Below, piece after piece: positions 11,606-21,778 of a stretch of DNA of 64,000 nucleotides. The stretch comes from Macrolepiota albuminosa (lineage: Eukaryota; Basidiomycota; Agaricomycetes; Agaricales; Agaricaceae). Below the pieces are notes generated by a model. That model was not told the DNA's origin. It worked only from the letters and a program-made list of their open reading frames with translations, and did not search any database. The position numbers and the translations under genes are program-made. Position 1 is the first letter of the stretch. Every line of letters starts with the position of its first letter. The stretch lies in assembly GCA_027475525.1 (NCBI GenBank), contig JAMWFC010000058.1, forward strand, positions 1,077,270 through 1,141,269, in the 5' to 3' direction.

Positions 11606-11920
11606 CAGGGTCGCTTTAACATTTTTAGAAATTGGAGTGCTTTTTGCATGTATCCGGTACGAGGTGATGCTTCTAAATGTAAGCTGAGGCTACGTGCCTT
11701 GCTGGCTAGCCCAGCCGTGAGATAAGGCGGGTTGACTTATAAGGACTTTCCAACCTTTCCTTTTCGGGGAAAATCTAGTTTAGTGCAGGATGAGACATAT
11801 CATCGTCTCATCCTCATACTTTATATAAAATTTCTATTTTACTCTAGGGTCGCTTTAACATTTTCAGAAATTGGATGCTTTTTGCATGTATCTGTTAGGA
11901 GGTGATACTTCTAGATGAAG
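11606..11920. repeat. Imperfect direct repeats around a segment with a hairpin
   Basis: A stretch of about 70 bases after ULP1 (near 11606-11678) recurs at about 11846-11920. Between the two lies some 165 bases containing a perfect 10-base inverted repeat at 11787-11796 and 11805-11814 with an 8-base loop. The second segmental copy (17461-17535) has only one version and no insert, so the extra material arose in this copy. Origin unknown: a small non-autonomous insertion or local duplication. Confidence 0.6.
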
Positions 11921-11939
11921 GAAAGAGAGTACATTGGAC

Positions 11940-12033
11940 TGCGTCAACGGCGAAACCACCATACTACAATGAAAAACCAAAAAACAACACAATATACCAT
12001 GACCAACGACATGCATCCATGTCGTGTCCATAC
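11940..12033 (-). pseudogene. Fragment of BET1 SNARE 3' end
   Basis: On the minus strand this reads a hydrophobic segment ending in FWFFIVVWWFRR and a stop, nearly identical to the end of the intact BET1 gene at 17562-17660, and preceded by RHGCM. Nothing else of BET1 is present, so the copy is a scrap left at the edge of the segmental duplication. A 66-codon ORF over it is not a gene. Confidence 0.8.
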
Positions 12034-12274
12034 GTCGAAATCAAACACGACCAAAACAAACAACCCAATTTTGGAAAGCCATATGAAACCTTCATCCAGC
12101 CATGTCTCATTTAGATAGGCGATAGTCTGCAGTCTGAGCTTCATCTACTTCGTCATACTTCGTCCTAAGTTACCTCCGTCTCTCGGGGTGGGGTCAGTCT
12201 CCTTTCTGACTCGTGGATGTATCCCAGTCCTTACGTGTGAACGTATCCCACCCTAATAGGAGCTATAGGACGAA

Positions 12275-12476
12275 GACTAATGGCGGGCCAACTCAAGAAG
12301 CCAGTGATTCTAACTCTAGTGATTCTGATAGCTCAGGGAGTGTTTCAGAGAAGTTTTCCCCTTTCAGGACTTTTTATCCGTACCATGCCTGTGAAGTCTT
12401 TCAATTTGGTCACTGCGCTTGCGACCATACTTGACCTTATATACTTTTGTTACATCAACCGCCAATACGCATACCT
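12275..12476 (+). pseudogene. Fragment of BET bromodomain gene 3' end
   Basis: The last coding codons and 3' flank of the gene ending at 7533 are repeated here with scattered changes: the Ser/Asp-rich tail (SDSSDSDSSGS) is still readable, the original stop region has changed so the frame runs on, and the following flank (12400-12476 against 7588-7663) is almost identical. It marks the left edge of the second segmental copy, directly before the Crinkler-like gene. Confidence 0.85.
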
Positions 12477-12719
12477 GGTTCAAAAGCAAAAGTAATTTGA
12501 ACTATGCAGTTATGATACTATCGAAAATAAAAAACGTCTCAGCTCGTTGTAAAACATTGGGGCTATCTTTGGAGTAACCGGGAATCGCATTGTGACGATG
12601 GCGACGTCAGTTAAAGGTCAGTCGTATCAGACGTACGGTTATGGTTAGCCGCATGGCTAAGACCTCGTGCAACTTCAGATTGAACTTAACCTGTTGGTTT
12701 GTATCTCTCTGTTTCTGCG

Positions 12720-15700
12720 ATGTTCATGTCAACGTCAGAAGGTATCGTGGACAAGGATTCTGCGGCTGAGCTTCTATTCTCGTTATGTCCCGATTCCATC
12801 AAGCTCGATACGTCTACTGAAATCAGACTCGACTCACCCGAGTCATTTGCATATCTGCTTTACAGAAATGACCAGCTTTTCCGTCAATTTGAAGAGGCAA
12901 GGCCTACCGGGAATCTTGACGATATATGGCAGAGGTGCCTCCGTAAGTGGCTTAATTTTTCTGTACCATTGATCCAAGCAATTTATAACTAAAGGACTTG
13001 CTCGCCCTCGAGATATTGAGGAGTTCATGAGGCGTGGAAAAGAAGTGCCCACGATCTTACGACAAATTTCTGACAATCTCAAAAGATTGGTGAATGGTAC
13101 AAATATTACGTCACCCTTTTGGACGCTTGAATCTACTGCCAATCCCGATGTGGTCAAATTTGACTTAGCATCAGTGCATGATAAGTACAAGTACGGTCCG
13201 CCTTCAATGCTTCTTTACAATGTAGGCTGTTTCGAAAAAGATCCAATACTGAAAGAACGCTTGCATTATATCTATTCCAAAGGTCAAGACACGTGTGTAA
13301 ATTGTGTTCATCTAGCAGGAAAATGCTAAAATAATCACTTAAGGTTTCTTGTCAACTCGTCAGCTGCTGGAAAAACTCGCTTGTTAATTGAAGGCCTTTT
13401 GCTCAACTGGGGTTTATATTTCACTGCCCACACGGACATCATGGAGGCCGCAACATTGCATAGGACCTTGAAATATGGGTTTTCTTGTGAATACGGTGTG
13501 GAAACGATACTTCCTCAGGCATCCTCCTTGAGTTTTAAATTAACTCTGGATAAAAACCGAGAGATTGCTCAACACCGATTTACGGTAGTCCTCCTCATCC
13601 ACCTACTCATCTTCAGGGACTTCCTGAAAACAGCAATCAGCGAATGCGGGTCAGTCAATGACGTCTTACATAGACGTCGTTGGCTTCTTGCACAGCTGCA
13701 CTATCGCTGTTTGCATGAATACGAAGATATCTTTAGTAATCTTCTCTACGCCCTCGAATGGGAGTCTTCCGCATACGTATATAAAAGCATCTTAGGAGTC
13801 CTTGAAGAATTAAAGCCCTTGCTTCCCGACTCGATCCGGGCAAATGGGCTTTTCGTCGTCATTGATGAAGCCAATGTGGCCATCAAGCAGCTTTGGTGTT
13901 CCCATGACAATGACAAAACGGCGTATCCTGCCTTGAAGGAAATTATCACTCTCTGGAAAGAGCGATTGACGGCACTCGATGTTCCAATAACTTTTGTCAT
14001 TGCTGGGACAAAGATTCCGACGGAATACTTTCCATCCTCGTCAGAGTGCTGGTCTTCTTGGAAATGGACATTGAACACTGGTGCATTCGATTCCATAGAA
14101 GTACAAAAGAAATACATCGACTCTTTTCTTCCCAACGGATTTTTGGAGACTGCAAGTGGCCGGGCACTGATTAAGCGTGTGTGGAATTGGTGCAGCCCGA
14201 GGTAAGGACTCATCGAATAATAGTACAAAGTTTGTATAATGTTTTCAGGCATCGCCTAACGGATTCTTTTGTCGCTATGCTTCTTCAGGACGAACTGGCC
14301 CATCCTCATGGTGTCCTCAACCGTTATATAAAGGGTTTGACCAAGTATGAAGCGCACGACGCCGACGAATTCACTGCTATAGAAGGACCCTGTGATGTCC
14401 AGCCCTTTTTCAATAACATCGGTAGCATAGTTGCAGGTATGCATCAATCAAGTCAACCTTTTGTTGACCGCTTAAATCACTATTTCCAGCCACCCCGCGT
14501 GTACGGTTTACCATNNNNNNNNNNNNNNNNNNNNNNNNNNNNNNNNNNNNNNNNNNNNNNNNNNNNNNNNNNNNNNNNNNNNNNNNNNNNNNNNNNNNNN
14601 NNNNNNNNNNNNNNTATGCATCAATCAAGTCAACCTTTTGTTGACCGCTTAAATCACTATTTCCAGCCACCCCGCGTGTACGGTTTACCATTCATCAAGT
14701 CATCTTTGATTACATTGTTACAGGGAAACACCCCCCATACTTCAATGCCAAGAAGATAGAGCTGGTAACATCTGGGGTTGGCCAGTTCATTGACAAAGAC
14801 ATGCAAGTTATATCTGTGAATCAGCCTGGGCCGCTTGTTGCTGCTGCGATGTGGCTCTCAGATGACAGGAGCTGGGGAGAGGACCCACGTTCTTTGACAT
14901 CTTTCAGAGATTTCTGTTCATATTTTCACGATTGTTGGCCAGATGGGGATACATACACTGCTACAAGTTACATCACCCTTTACCTTGGGTATGCTTTTAC
15001 CCATAATCGCATGCTGAATGAAGTCTTCACTATACCCGCTACTCCTACCTGGTTGGTCGATACTTCACAATCGGCAAACATCGTCATACTGCGGAAGGAT
15101 CAGAAAGGCATGATTCGTGAATTGGTACTGGAACCAAAGGCTCTACTCCCAGATGCTCTTCCCCTTGGCTTTGTAGCCTCCACGACAGAGGATGTCCTTG
15201 CTTGGTTGAATCACGAACACTTCGGTGCATTTTGTCTTTGCCCTTCAGATTGTGGTGCAGAGCTGATTTTTGTTTTAAAACTTGATAACAAATATGTCTG
15301 GGTGCTTCTCCGGACAATTGGGCGAGGCGCACAAACATTATCCGAGATAGATTTTAACCACGAATTTGAGAAGCTTACAGAAAAGGGTCTTTTTTCTAAC
15401 GTTGTATGCATTCGCTTCCTTATTTCGCAATGCTTACTGATTGACTCCGTAAAGAATTCTGAACCCTTGTTAAGCCGACTTGCAGATGCTTTCAATTCCC
15501 TTCCAAACTTGTCTAGTGTTTGTGGTGGGCCTCAAGTGCTTCGTGTTTGGGCGTCATTTCCAAGCGAGCTAGACCTGTCCCGTGACGTTGCTCAAAGACT
15601 CGACGCTACACCTGTAGCTACGCTGAACGTGAAGATGTTTCAATCTGTCACCGAGTCCGTGACGTTGCTCAAAGACTCGACGCTACACCTGTAGCTACGC

Positions 15701-15833
15701 TGAACGTGAAGATGTTTCAATCTGTCACCGAGTCCTCGTCCGAAAGGATCTTATCGAGAATTTGTTGTCAAGCATGCAAGACAGACGGTCTCAGTACACG
15801 GATGAGATGTTCAACTCACTAAACCCTACGTGA
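12720..15833 (+). CDS. Crinkler-like P-loop NTPase with degenerate REase-like C-terminus
   Basis: The architecture fits the NTPase plus restriction-endonuclease-like core of fungal Crinkler (CRN)-type proteins, known as large families in Agaricomycetes. The N-terminal 200 residues are unplaced. A Walker A region reads FLVNSSAAGKTRLL: GKT is kept but the usual first Gly is Asn. Walker B is FVVIDEANVA. The C-terminal third has a CGAELIFVLKLD..YVWVLLR segment in the place of the family's nuclease core, with the usual Gln-x-Lys catalytic pair not evident. Introns are placed at about 12943-12994 and 13282-13344; others are unclear. Two assembly problems fall inside: the N run with a 77-base flank overlap and a 77-base tandem repeat near the end, so the C-terminus as printed is unreliable; the stop at 15831-15833 belongs to another frame. 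Role, secretion and activity are unknown. Confidence 0.6.
14438..14691. repeat. 100-base N run flanked by an exact 77-base overlap
   Basis: Bases 14438-14514 and 14615-14691 are identical over exactly 77 bases, separated by 100 Ns (14515-14614). This is what a scaffolder writes when two contigs sharing an end k-mer are joined with a fixed-size gap. The true sequence probably has one copy and no gap. It lies within the Crinkler-like gene. Confidence 0.95.
15580..15735. repeat. Tandem repeat, spacing 77 bases, in Crinkler-like gene
   Basis: 15580-15658 equals 15657-15735 exactly, spacing 77. The reading frame of the C-terminal ORF passes through the first copy and hits a stop in the second (15692-15694). 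Probably an untrimmed contig join. Confidence 0.92.
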
Positions 15834-16310
15834 TGATTGATGATGAATTCCTACACCCGCTGGGGCCTTACCCTACATTCTACGTAGTTATGCTGTCGTG
15901 GGAGGTCTCTAATCTATCGGCACCCCGTTGAGTGCCTTGTACGCGCCCGGATTCTGGGCTGATGACCTTATCAGGCAATTATATTGTAAATTAAGATTGT
16001 TAGTAGTAAACTCAAGAGACAGTGTCTCAAAAGATTCCTCACCGCATTTGTCCAAGACGTATTGCAGAATTTACCAGGTAACGTAGAGGTGATGTGAAGA
16101 GGAAAGTCTTACTTGAACAACTACCTCGACTACCTCACTATCCATGATGATCGAGAATTAGCTTCTAAAAAGATACTATGGGCTCATTCGGCAGGGACAA
16201 TCGCCATAAAGACAGCCTTGAATTGGTAAGTGTCAAAACGAAGTAAACGGCTAGGTTTGTCAACATAAAAGCTTTGATCCGCGACCGACCGATGATACCT
16301 GGCGAAGAAT
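15834..16310. other. Intergenic, no gene recognised
   Basis: About 480 bases between the Crinkler-like gene and the ULP1 pseudogene. ORFs are short and match nothing I know. It replaces the G-patch gene expected at this place in the second segmental copy, so the breakpoint of the replacement lies here. Confidence 0.55.
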
Positions 16311-17398
16311 TGCCATCAAGCTGCTTTCCTGGCCTCTCTTCACTTATTCCGGTCCTAAAACCTCCTACGCGTGGCGCCCAACCTGCTGTATCATGCAGTG
16401 GGGCTCTATGAACAACCGCAAACGCCTGGCCGAAGCACTACTCTCTCTGCACGCAGCCAAGTAGCATCGCACGAACATGGTGGGCCAGAGCAGCCTGCTC
16501 TCTTGTTGTGCTGGAAAGAATTCTACAAGCAGTTCGGTCAACTTGCTTCAGTTACTATCAGAACAGTTGTTGACTCAGCCCGACGTGTGTTGACGAACGA
16601 TTGACTTCCTTCTTTCCCTGCCGCGTGCCTTGAATCAGCAGCGAATACCCTATACGATCTAGAATCTCCCTCACCACCCCTGTCGCGTCCCACAAAGGGA
16701 ACTACATCGGCTCAACTCAGCTCTTTTGACTACTGACCACGTCACCAGCCAACAGCCCCGGCGCACATTTCACTGTAGAAACACACTTAGTTGACGACGA
16801 AACTCCCTTATATCGCAACAAGACTCCTGTCAATGGAACTTTGCCAACGAATTCGAGCAGACAGAGCGGTGTGGGTGGATCTATACCGCGCACTTACCGC
16901 AATCGCGGACACATTTTTGTGAAAGCAGTCAGTTATCTCTCTCCCCCAGCAAGTCCGTGCTCATTATGTCCAGCATAAGAGAACGTAAGAGTCATGATCC
17001 AGATTGACAAGGAATAAATTCAGAGGAAGTTGTATACGATCAAACAAAGTAGCGGTGTGTGCTCTACCTCTGTATTTTGAACAGCTAGCTCTTCAACTCA
17101 CTATGCTACAGATTACACCTCGGACTTTACAGACTTTCAGAGTAAAACTCCTTGTCTCTTTCGCAGGCACGCCGAATATCACCTTTCTACAATGATACTC
17201 ATGGACACCTTGCTTATTTGGATGATCAGGAGCCACAGCAGGAAAATGGGCACGATTGTGGCGTTTTTTACTTGTCAGTTCTTACAAGGACTGTCACGAG
17301 GGAATGATGTCATCCGCTTTGCCCAAAAAGATATGCCAGCCTTGAGGCGACGCATGATATGGGAGATTGGCAATGCCAAATTACAAGATGAACCGTGA
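16311..17398 (+). pseudogene. ULP1 pseudogene (segmental copy)
   Basis: A diverged copy of the ULP1 gene at 9326-11533, introns included, so it arose by DNA duplication and not by retroposition. The start codon is kept (16407) but codon 19 is changed from CAG to TAG. The central 1.1 kb, equivalent to about 10215-11320 and holding the catalytic His and Asp, is deleted: the copy jumps from the intron region at 17165 to the last exon. In that exon the Asn-Gly-Tyr-Asp before the catalytic Cys has become NGHD, and one extra base shifts the frame. The end (ALRRRMIWEIGNAKL) is intact. It is clearly non-functional. Confidence 0.92.
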
Positions 17399-17561
17399 TC
17401 GTTTGTTCGTGGCGCATATAGATTGTTTATTGTCCTGTGTAGCTTGTAATAATCTAAAGTGTAGCAATAGAGTCGCTTTGTCTGAAATTGGAGTGCCTTT
17501 CGCATGTATCTGGTACGAGGTGATGCTTCGAAATGAAGGGAAGGGAGTACATTGGACCGCG

Positions 17562-18216
17562 TCACCGGCGAAACCACCATACTACAATGAAAAACCAAAA
17601 AACAACAATGAGAAATACAATATACCATAACCAACGGCATCCATGTCGTGTTGCCATGTTGTTCATCCGTCGAAATGTACCTTGTAGGATCCCCGATGTC
17701 TCCGCGAATGCGTCGTTCTAAAGGGTGTTGCCATGTTGTTCATCCGTCGAAATGTACCTTGTAGGATCCCCGATGTCTCCGCGAATGCGTCGTTCTAAAG
17801 GGGTTGCATGTGTTTTCGGTCATGCTCTCGAGTAGAATGATACCACCATATGGCTCAGCTGCACTGCCGACTCCCGAACCTCGTTGCCAATTCCTATCGA
17901 AATCTATGCGGAAGAGGGAAGATTGAGGTTCTAACGTGGCGCTGTCGTGCGTATACTCACTCACTTCCTTCAACAGCTTGACTTTAGCACTGAGTCCTTC
18001 GATGGCTTCATCGTTCTGGCTTTCTAGGTCGTCTGCATAGCGATGTCCGTTCGGGACCGCGTGAGAGGAGCCGCTGAAAGGAGACGAGCGACCAGAAGAA
18101 GGCGGTGTGACTCCAAGGAGGTTTGATCGGTCGCGGAGAGAAGCAGGTTGTCGTATGCTTGAAGAGATTCAGAAGAGGATAGATATGGTAGGCTGATGCA
18201 AGTACCGTTGAGACAT
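17562..18216 (-). CDS. BET1: BET1-type v-SNARE, ER-Golgi transport
   Basis: Bet1 is a tail-anchored SNARE used in fusion of ER-derived vesicles with the Golgi. Exons by eye: 18206-18216, 17965-18157, 17847-17903, and a last exon from 17794 down. The second exon carries RSNLLGVTPPSSGRSSPFSG and the SNARE-motif start RYADDLESQNDEAIEGLSAK; the third IGIGNEVRESAVQLSHM; the fourth NDAFAETSGILQGTFRRMNN. As printed, the fourth exon then runs into a second copy of itself, shifts frame and stops without an anchor. If one 77-base unit is removed, the frame continues into CRWLWYIVFLIVVFW and a WWFRR end at 17562, a classic Bet1 C-terminal anchor. I therefore regard the gene as intact and the break as an assembly artefact. 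Partner ULP1 copy upstream is dead; a BET1 scrap lies at 11940-12033. Confidence 0.88.
17648..17802. repeat. Tandem repeat, spacing 77 bases, in last exon of BET1
   Basis: 17648-17725 equals 17725-17802 exactly, spacing 77. Collapsing it restores the BET1 frame and its transmembrane anchor. Confidence 0.95.
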
Positions 18217-18636
18217 AAGGGAATGAACACCTAGTCAAGAATCAGAGTACGAAATGAACACGTCGGAGTTATAAACACGTTTACTACAGCTCTTTGGCCA
18301 CGTATTATGCTCCAGTCCAAATGGAATTTCCAGACAATATTGATACATCTAACTACTAGGGATACGTATGTGTACTGTGACAAGAAGGGGGTCATGGAAA
18401 AGACAACGGTGGGGGTACACTTGATCAACAAGGTACCCTAATAAATAAAATTTAAGATACGGATTTATGGGTTATGGTAAGGTATACATGTAGAGAATGA
18501 ACCGCGGTGTAATCAGGCGGTATGGAGGAGCCTGGAGAGAAAGCAAAAGCCGTGATGCATGAAGGTCCGTTTTCCATGTAGGGTCTTGCTCGGTAAATCA
18601 GATACATATAGTCACAAGTCGTGGTTGGATGAAATT
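18217..18636. other. Intergenic between BET1 and the UPF0658 gene
   Basis: About 420 bases, both neighbours on the minus strand. Contains the BET1 promoter and the 3' UTR of the UPF0658 gene. Short ORFs only; no RNA gene seen. Confidence 0.55.
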
Positions 18637-20210
18637 TTAATTGATACTCATCCGGTTCAGATTTGTACTGGCGGCTCGCCGATGTGCTTGAGAAGCATAA
18701 CGACCGTGCGTAAAGTTGCTCCTCCTCTCCACTGGTTACAAAGTTTGAGATAAGCCAATGAAAGCTGGAAATACTTGAACTCACATGCATCTTTCAGGCC
18801 GCGGCCAAAGTTCTTCAATATAACCACAGATAACGCCATAGTCAAAAAGAGGAGAATAATAGCAATGATTGCTGAGAGAGAAGTCAGGACAGTAGCAAGG
18901 ATGAAATGCAGAAAACTCACAGAACACAGTCAACGTTTTCCATACAAACTCAAACTGACTAGTTTTTTTCAGAATCAAGACTTTGATGACCTGGAACAGT
19001 AGTGGACGTGGTGAGACAGAGAATTGCTGACCGTAACACAACCTGACCTTATAAATGAAATAAATCATGGCGCCAATACATCCAGACATAAAAGTCGCCA
19101 TCATCCATTTGTTTTCGTGCCTTGCAGCAAGGTGCCCCTCCACCAGAAGTACAATAGATAGTGGCAATGCCGCACAAGTCACATAGTACTCCCAGTCATT
19201 TTTCTGCAGCACCAACCATATGAATTGTACCGAGAAACCAACCCAGAAGAAGACGTCGAACTTAACCAGACACTCATAAACCTGGTAATTCACGTACATC
19301 TTCTTGATTCTTCTATCCGCTCCCAGAAACTTGTAGACCTTCCATCCGAATTCATGATAGATCTTCCAAGCAAGACCAATATAGCAGACTTCACAAATAG
19401 CTATCACGATGGGTATAACGGTAGTCAAGGGCCCAACACCCTGTGGAGCGTTTGATAAAGCTTCCCGGACTTCTCCAATTTGTATGATGGCATAAACGAG
19501 GAAAAGCGCATTGAACACACTGAAGGACATGAGACATCAGAGGACCGGGCAAATTTAGCTTTGATACTACTCACGCTAAGCAAAAGAATTGCAGTGTATT
19601 CCGCGCATGCACAGCATCAACTGCCATCACTAGTTGAAACACGCTGGTGCCATGATATCAACTAGAAGGAATGATCTGATTGAGAATTTACATACTGAGC
19701 AAGCGCGAAGATGCTGAGATACACAGGCATTTTTCGTGAGGTTATTTGGTTTGTGTCTTCATCTGTCTGTGACCGAAGCCGAAGTAGGAGTTCTCCTTCT
19801 ATTGACAAGTCGATTGTGGTCTCTATGAGGACGGTGACAATATATAGACGACATGCAATAGACTCCGGTAGAAACTGAGGGACCAGATAAGATAAGCTTG
19901 GCAGGGAAAGCGATCAACTCACCCGATGCCATATGCTCTCTGGCTCCACGTCTTTCACAGGTAACGGCGGGTAGGACACATTAGGTGCTTCGTATAAAGT
20001 GTCATCGGACTGAGAAGGAATGCTTTTGTTCAACGAGGTGGAAATGCCTCTGCGATGACTTGGAGCCTCTACAGCAAACGTCTGGTGGTTGGAGTCGGCT
20101 GCAAAGGGTTTGGCAAAGTCGTCAATGAGATTGTCGTAAGAGGCCTTGTAATCTTCGTGTGGAGTGAGTGTGTGTGACGAGTCATTGAGGTAGAGATTGT
20201 GTGCCGACAT
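18637..20210 (-). CDS. UPF0658 Golgi membrane protein
   Basis: Uncharacterised fungal multi-pass membrane family placed in the Golgi in fission yeast. N-terminal exon: a soluble region (MSAHNLYLNDSSHTLTPHED) of about 95 residues. Following exons hold several hydrophobic segments: FLPESIACRLYIVTVLIE, then MPVYLSIFALAQ, LFLVYAIIQIGEVREALS, LTTVIPIVIAICEVCYIG, VFFWVGFSVQFIWLVL, a WEYYVTCAALPLSIVLLVEG segment, MMATFMSGCIGAMIYFIYK and IAIILLFLTMALSVVILKNF. The last splice after GRGLKDA leads to a basic tail ending NLNRMSIN, matching the conserved end of the family and fixing the stop at 18637. Molecular role unknown. Confidence 0.85.
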
Positions 20211-20349
20211 GGCGGTGGGCTGACGATAGACGTCCGGTAGAAAAGAATGAGGGAATTGCGATTTGGTTGATGCTATTGACGACGAGAATAAATAGCCTGT
20301 GTTTGTTCAAGTTGATATTCACGCAGATTGTATATATATAGAATCTAAT

Positions 20350-21333
20350 CTACAGAAGCCTTAGTTTACCCGTGACTTGATTGATTAACCGCGTTGGTCC
20401 TAAAGCCCTTCATCACTTCCAATCGCACAAATATTGCATTATCTTACCTGCAATCCCAAGTACTGTTCGCGAACCTGCTGCGATCTGAGTCCTGCCGCTA
20501 TTTGAGAGATCAGTTGAGAGCCTTTCGTGACAGAGATTGGACTGACGCGTCCTGAATTGAGCGAGCACAAAGATTCAAACCCCGAGCTTGTGCTTGCAGC
20601 GAGAGTAATTCATCCTCATCCCTACAGCGCAGAGCAATTTTTGTTTGCCTATCAACGATATCATTTGAGTTGGCGAAGAAAACAGGCGGACGACTTACCC
20701 TGTTCGTTCCCATTGCCGCAGCATCTAAGAAAAAGTTGAAAGATTACATTAACTAAACTTTGAGGGTTCACATACTGCGGGATTCATGGATTGTAGTGTC
20801 TTGTAGCAGGCCAATGTTGCATGTCTGGTCATAGTTTAGAGGTCACACCACGTTAAATATCCAATTATCTCACGAGCATCTGCGAAACAAGTCCATCATG
20901 CTGATAAAAGAAAACGATAATGAAGGAACAGCGATGCATACTGGGCTGCAATTTTTCCTGAAGTCATTCCTAGGTCAGTTCGAACTACAAGAACCTGTTG
21001 TGATTTGTCAAAGAAAATTTATGTTCGTCATTGAATATGCAACTCGCACAAGTTTGTATTCCTCTGTTCTGTCAACTGCAGCGGAGTTACCAACGTCTCC
21101 ATTCGTGCTTGAAGCATCACTATCGTAGCTAGAATCATCATCGTTCGTATTCTTTTTATGCGGCATGATATTGTTCACTGATCGATGCGACTGGACTCCA
21201 GCCCAGTAGCCAAAGAAGAGCGAGACTGTGGCAAGCAAAACGTACGCCGTAACTTGGCACTAAACTATGAACAAAGCGGCAGAATTCAATCACCGAGGGA
21301 TTTACCTTGGCCATTGGGATTTGTATTATTCAT
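20350..21333 (-). CDS. PTH2: Peptidyl-tRNA hydrolase 2, paralogue A
   Basis: PTH2 enzymes release the peptide from peptidyl-tRNA and in fungi and animals are often anchored to mitochondria. The chosen start (21333) gives MNNTNPNGQ spliced to VSLFFGYWAGVQ, a short hydrophobic anchor; 21238 is an alternative. Next come a Ser/Asp-rich linker, then EEYKL joined to VLVVRTDLGMTSGKIAAQ, a six-base microexon (20874-20879) that completes QCSHA, HATLACYKTLQSMNP, the strand TGQTKIALRCRDEDELLSL, GLNLCARSIQDA, GRTQIAAGSRTVLGI and the end VTGKLRLL. The conserved Gln-Cys and Lys of the active region are present. A second PTH2 gene lies at 29384-30341 in the opposite orientation. Splices are by eye; the conserved protein supports each. 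Confidence 0.88.
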
Positions 21334-21778
21334 GACAGGCGTCAGGAAGATTTTTTGGGTGTTCAAAGTTTACCAAATGAAAATCAAGAAAACAAGCAAA
21401 TTCTAGGGCTGTTGAGCGGTATGCCGATGTTTTCTCACGGCAGAGGCCGGCTTCAAGCTTTCATGGATGTGGAAAGTATATAAAGTATTGTTGAACAAAC
21501 ACCGATTTTATCAGGAAAACTCTGTGTAGCCATGTAGCAGCGGCAGCAATGTTTTTGTGCGGACAGATCAGCCTTTCAAGCTTTCAAGTCCAAGGCCAAG
21601 CGGAATAGTAAATTTTTGATCATGCCTGTCGACAATGAATGTAATGTTCCAACTATATTTACCTATGTACATATTACGGTATAGACGTCCGTGTGCTGAC
21701 ATTGCAAAGCTCTCAAAACACTCCGTATGGTGCGACGATATAATACACAATGAACCAAGCACAAAGGATCGTGCGTGA
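21334..21778. other. Intergenic between PTH2-A and SGF11
   Basis: About 445 bases, containing the PTH2-A promoter and the SGF11 3' end. A 126-codon minus ORF (21568-21948) runs across the SGF11 end in another frame and is not credible as a gene. Nothing else seen. Confidence 0.55.

Noticed and set aside
12000..12144. 66-codon membrane-like ORF on the minus strand
   Set aside because: It is the scrap of the BET1 anchor with random sequence in front, not a gene.
15575..15833. Genuine tandem duplication at the end of the Crinkler-like gene
   Set aside because: The spacing of exactly 77 bases, shared with five other sites, makes an assembly join far likelier.
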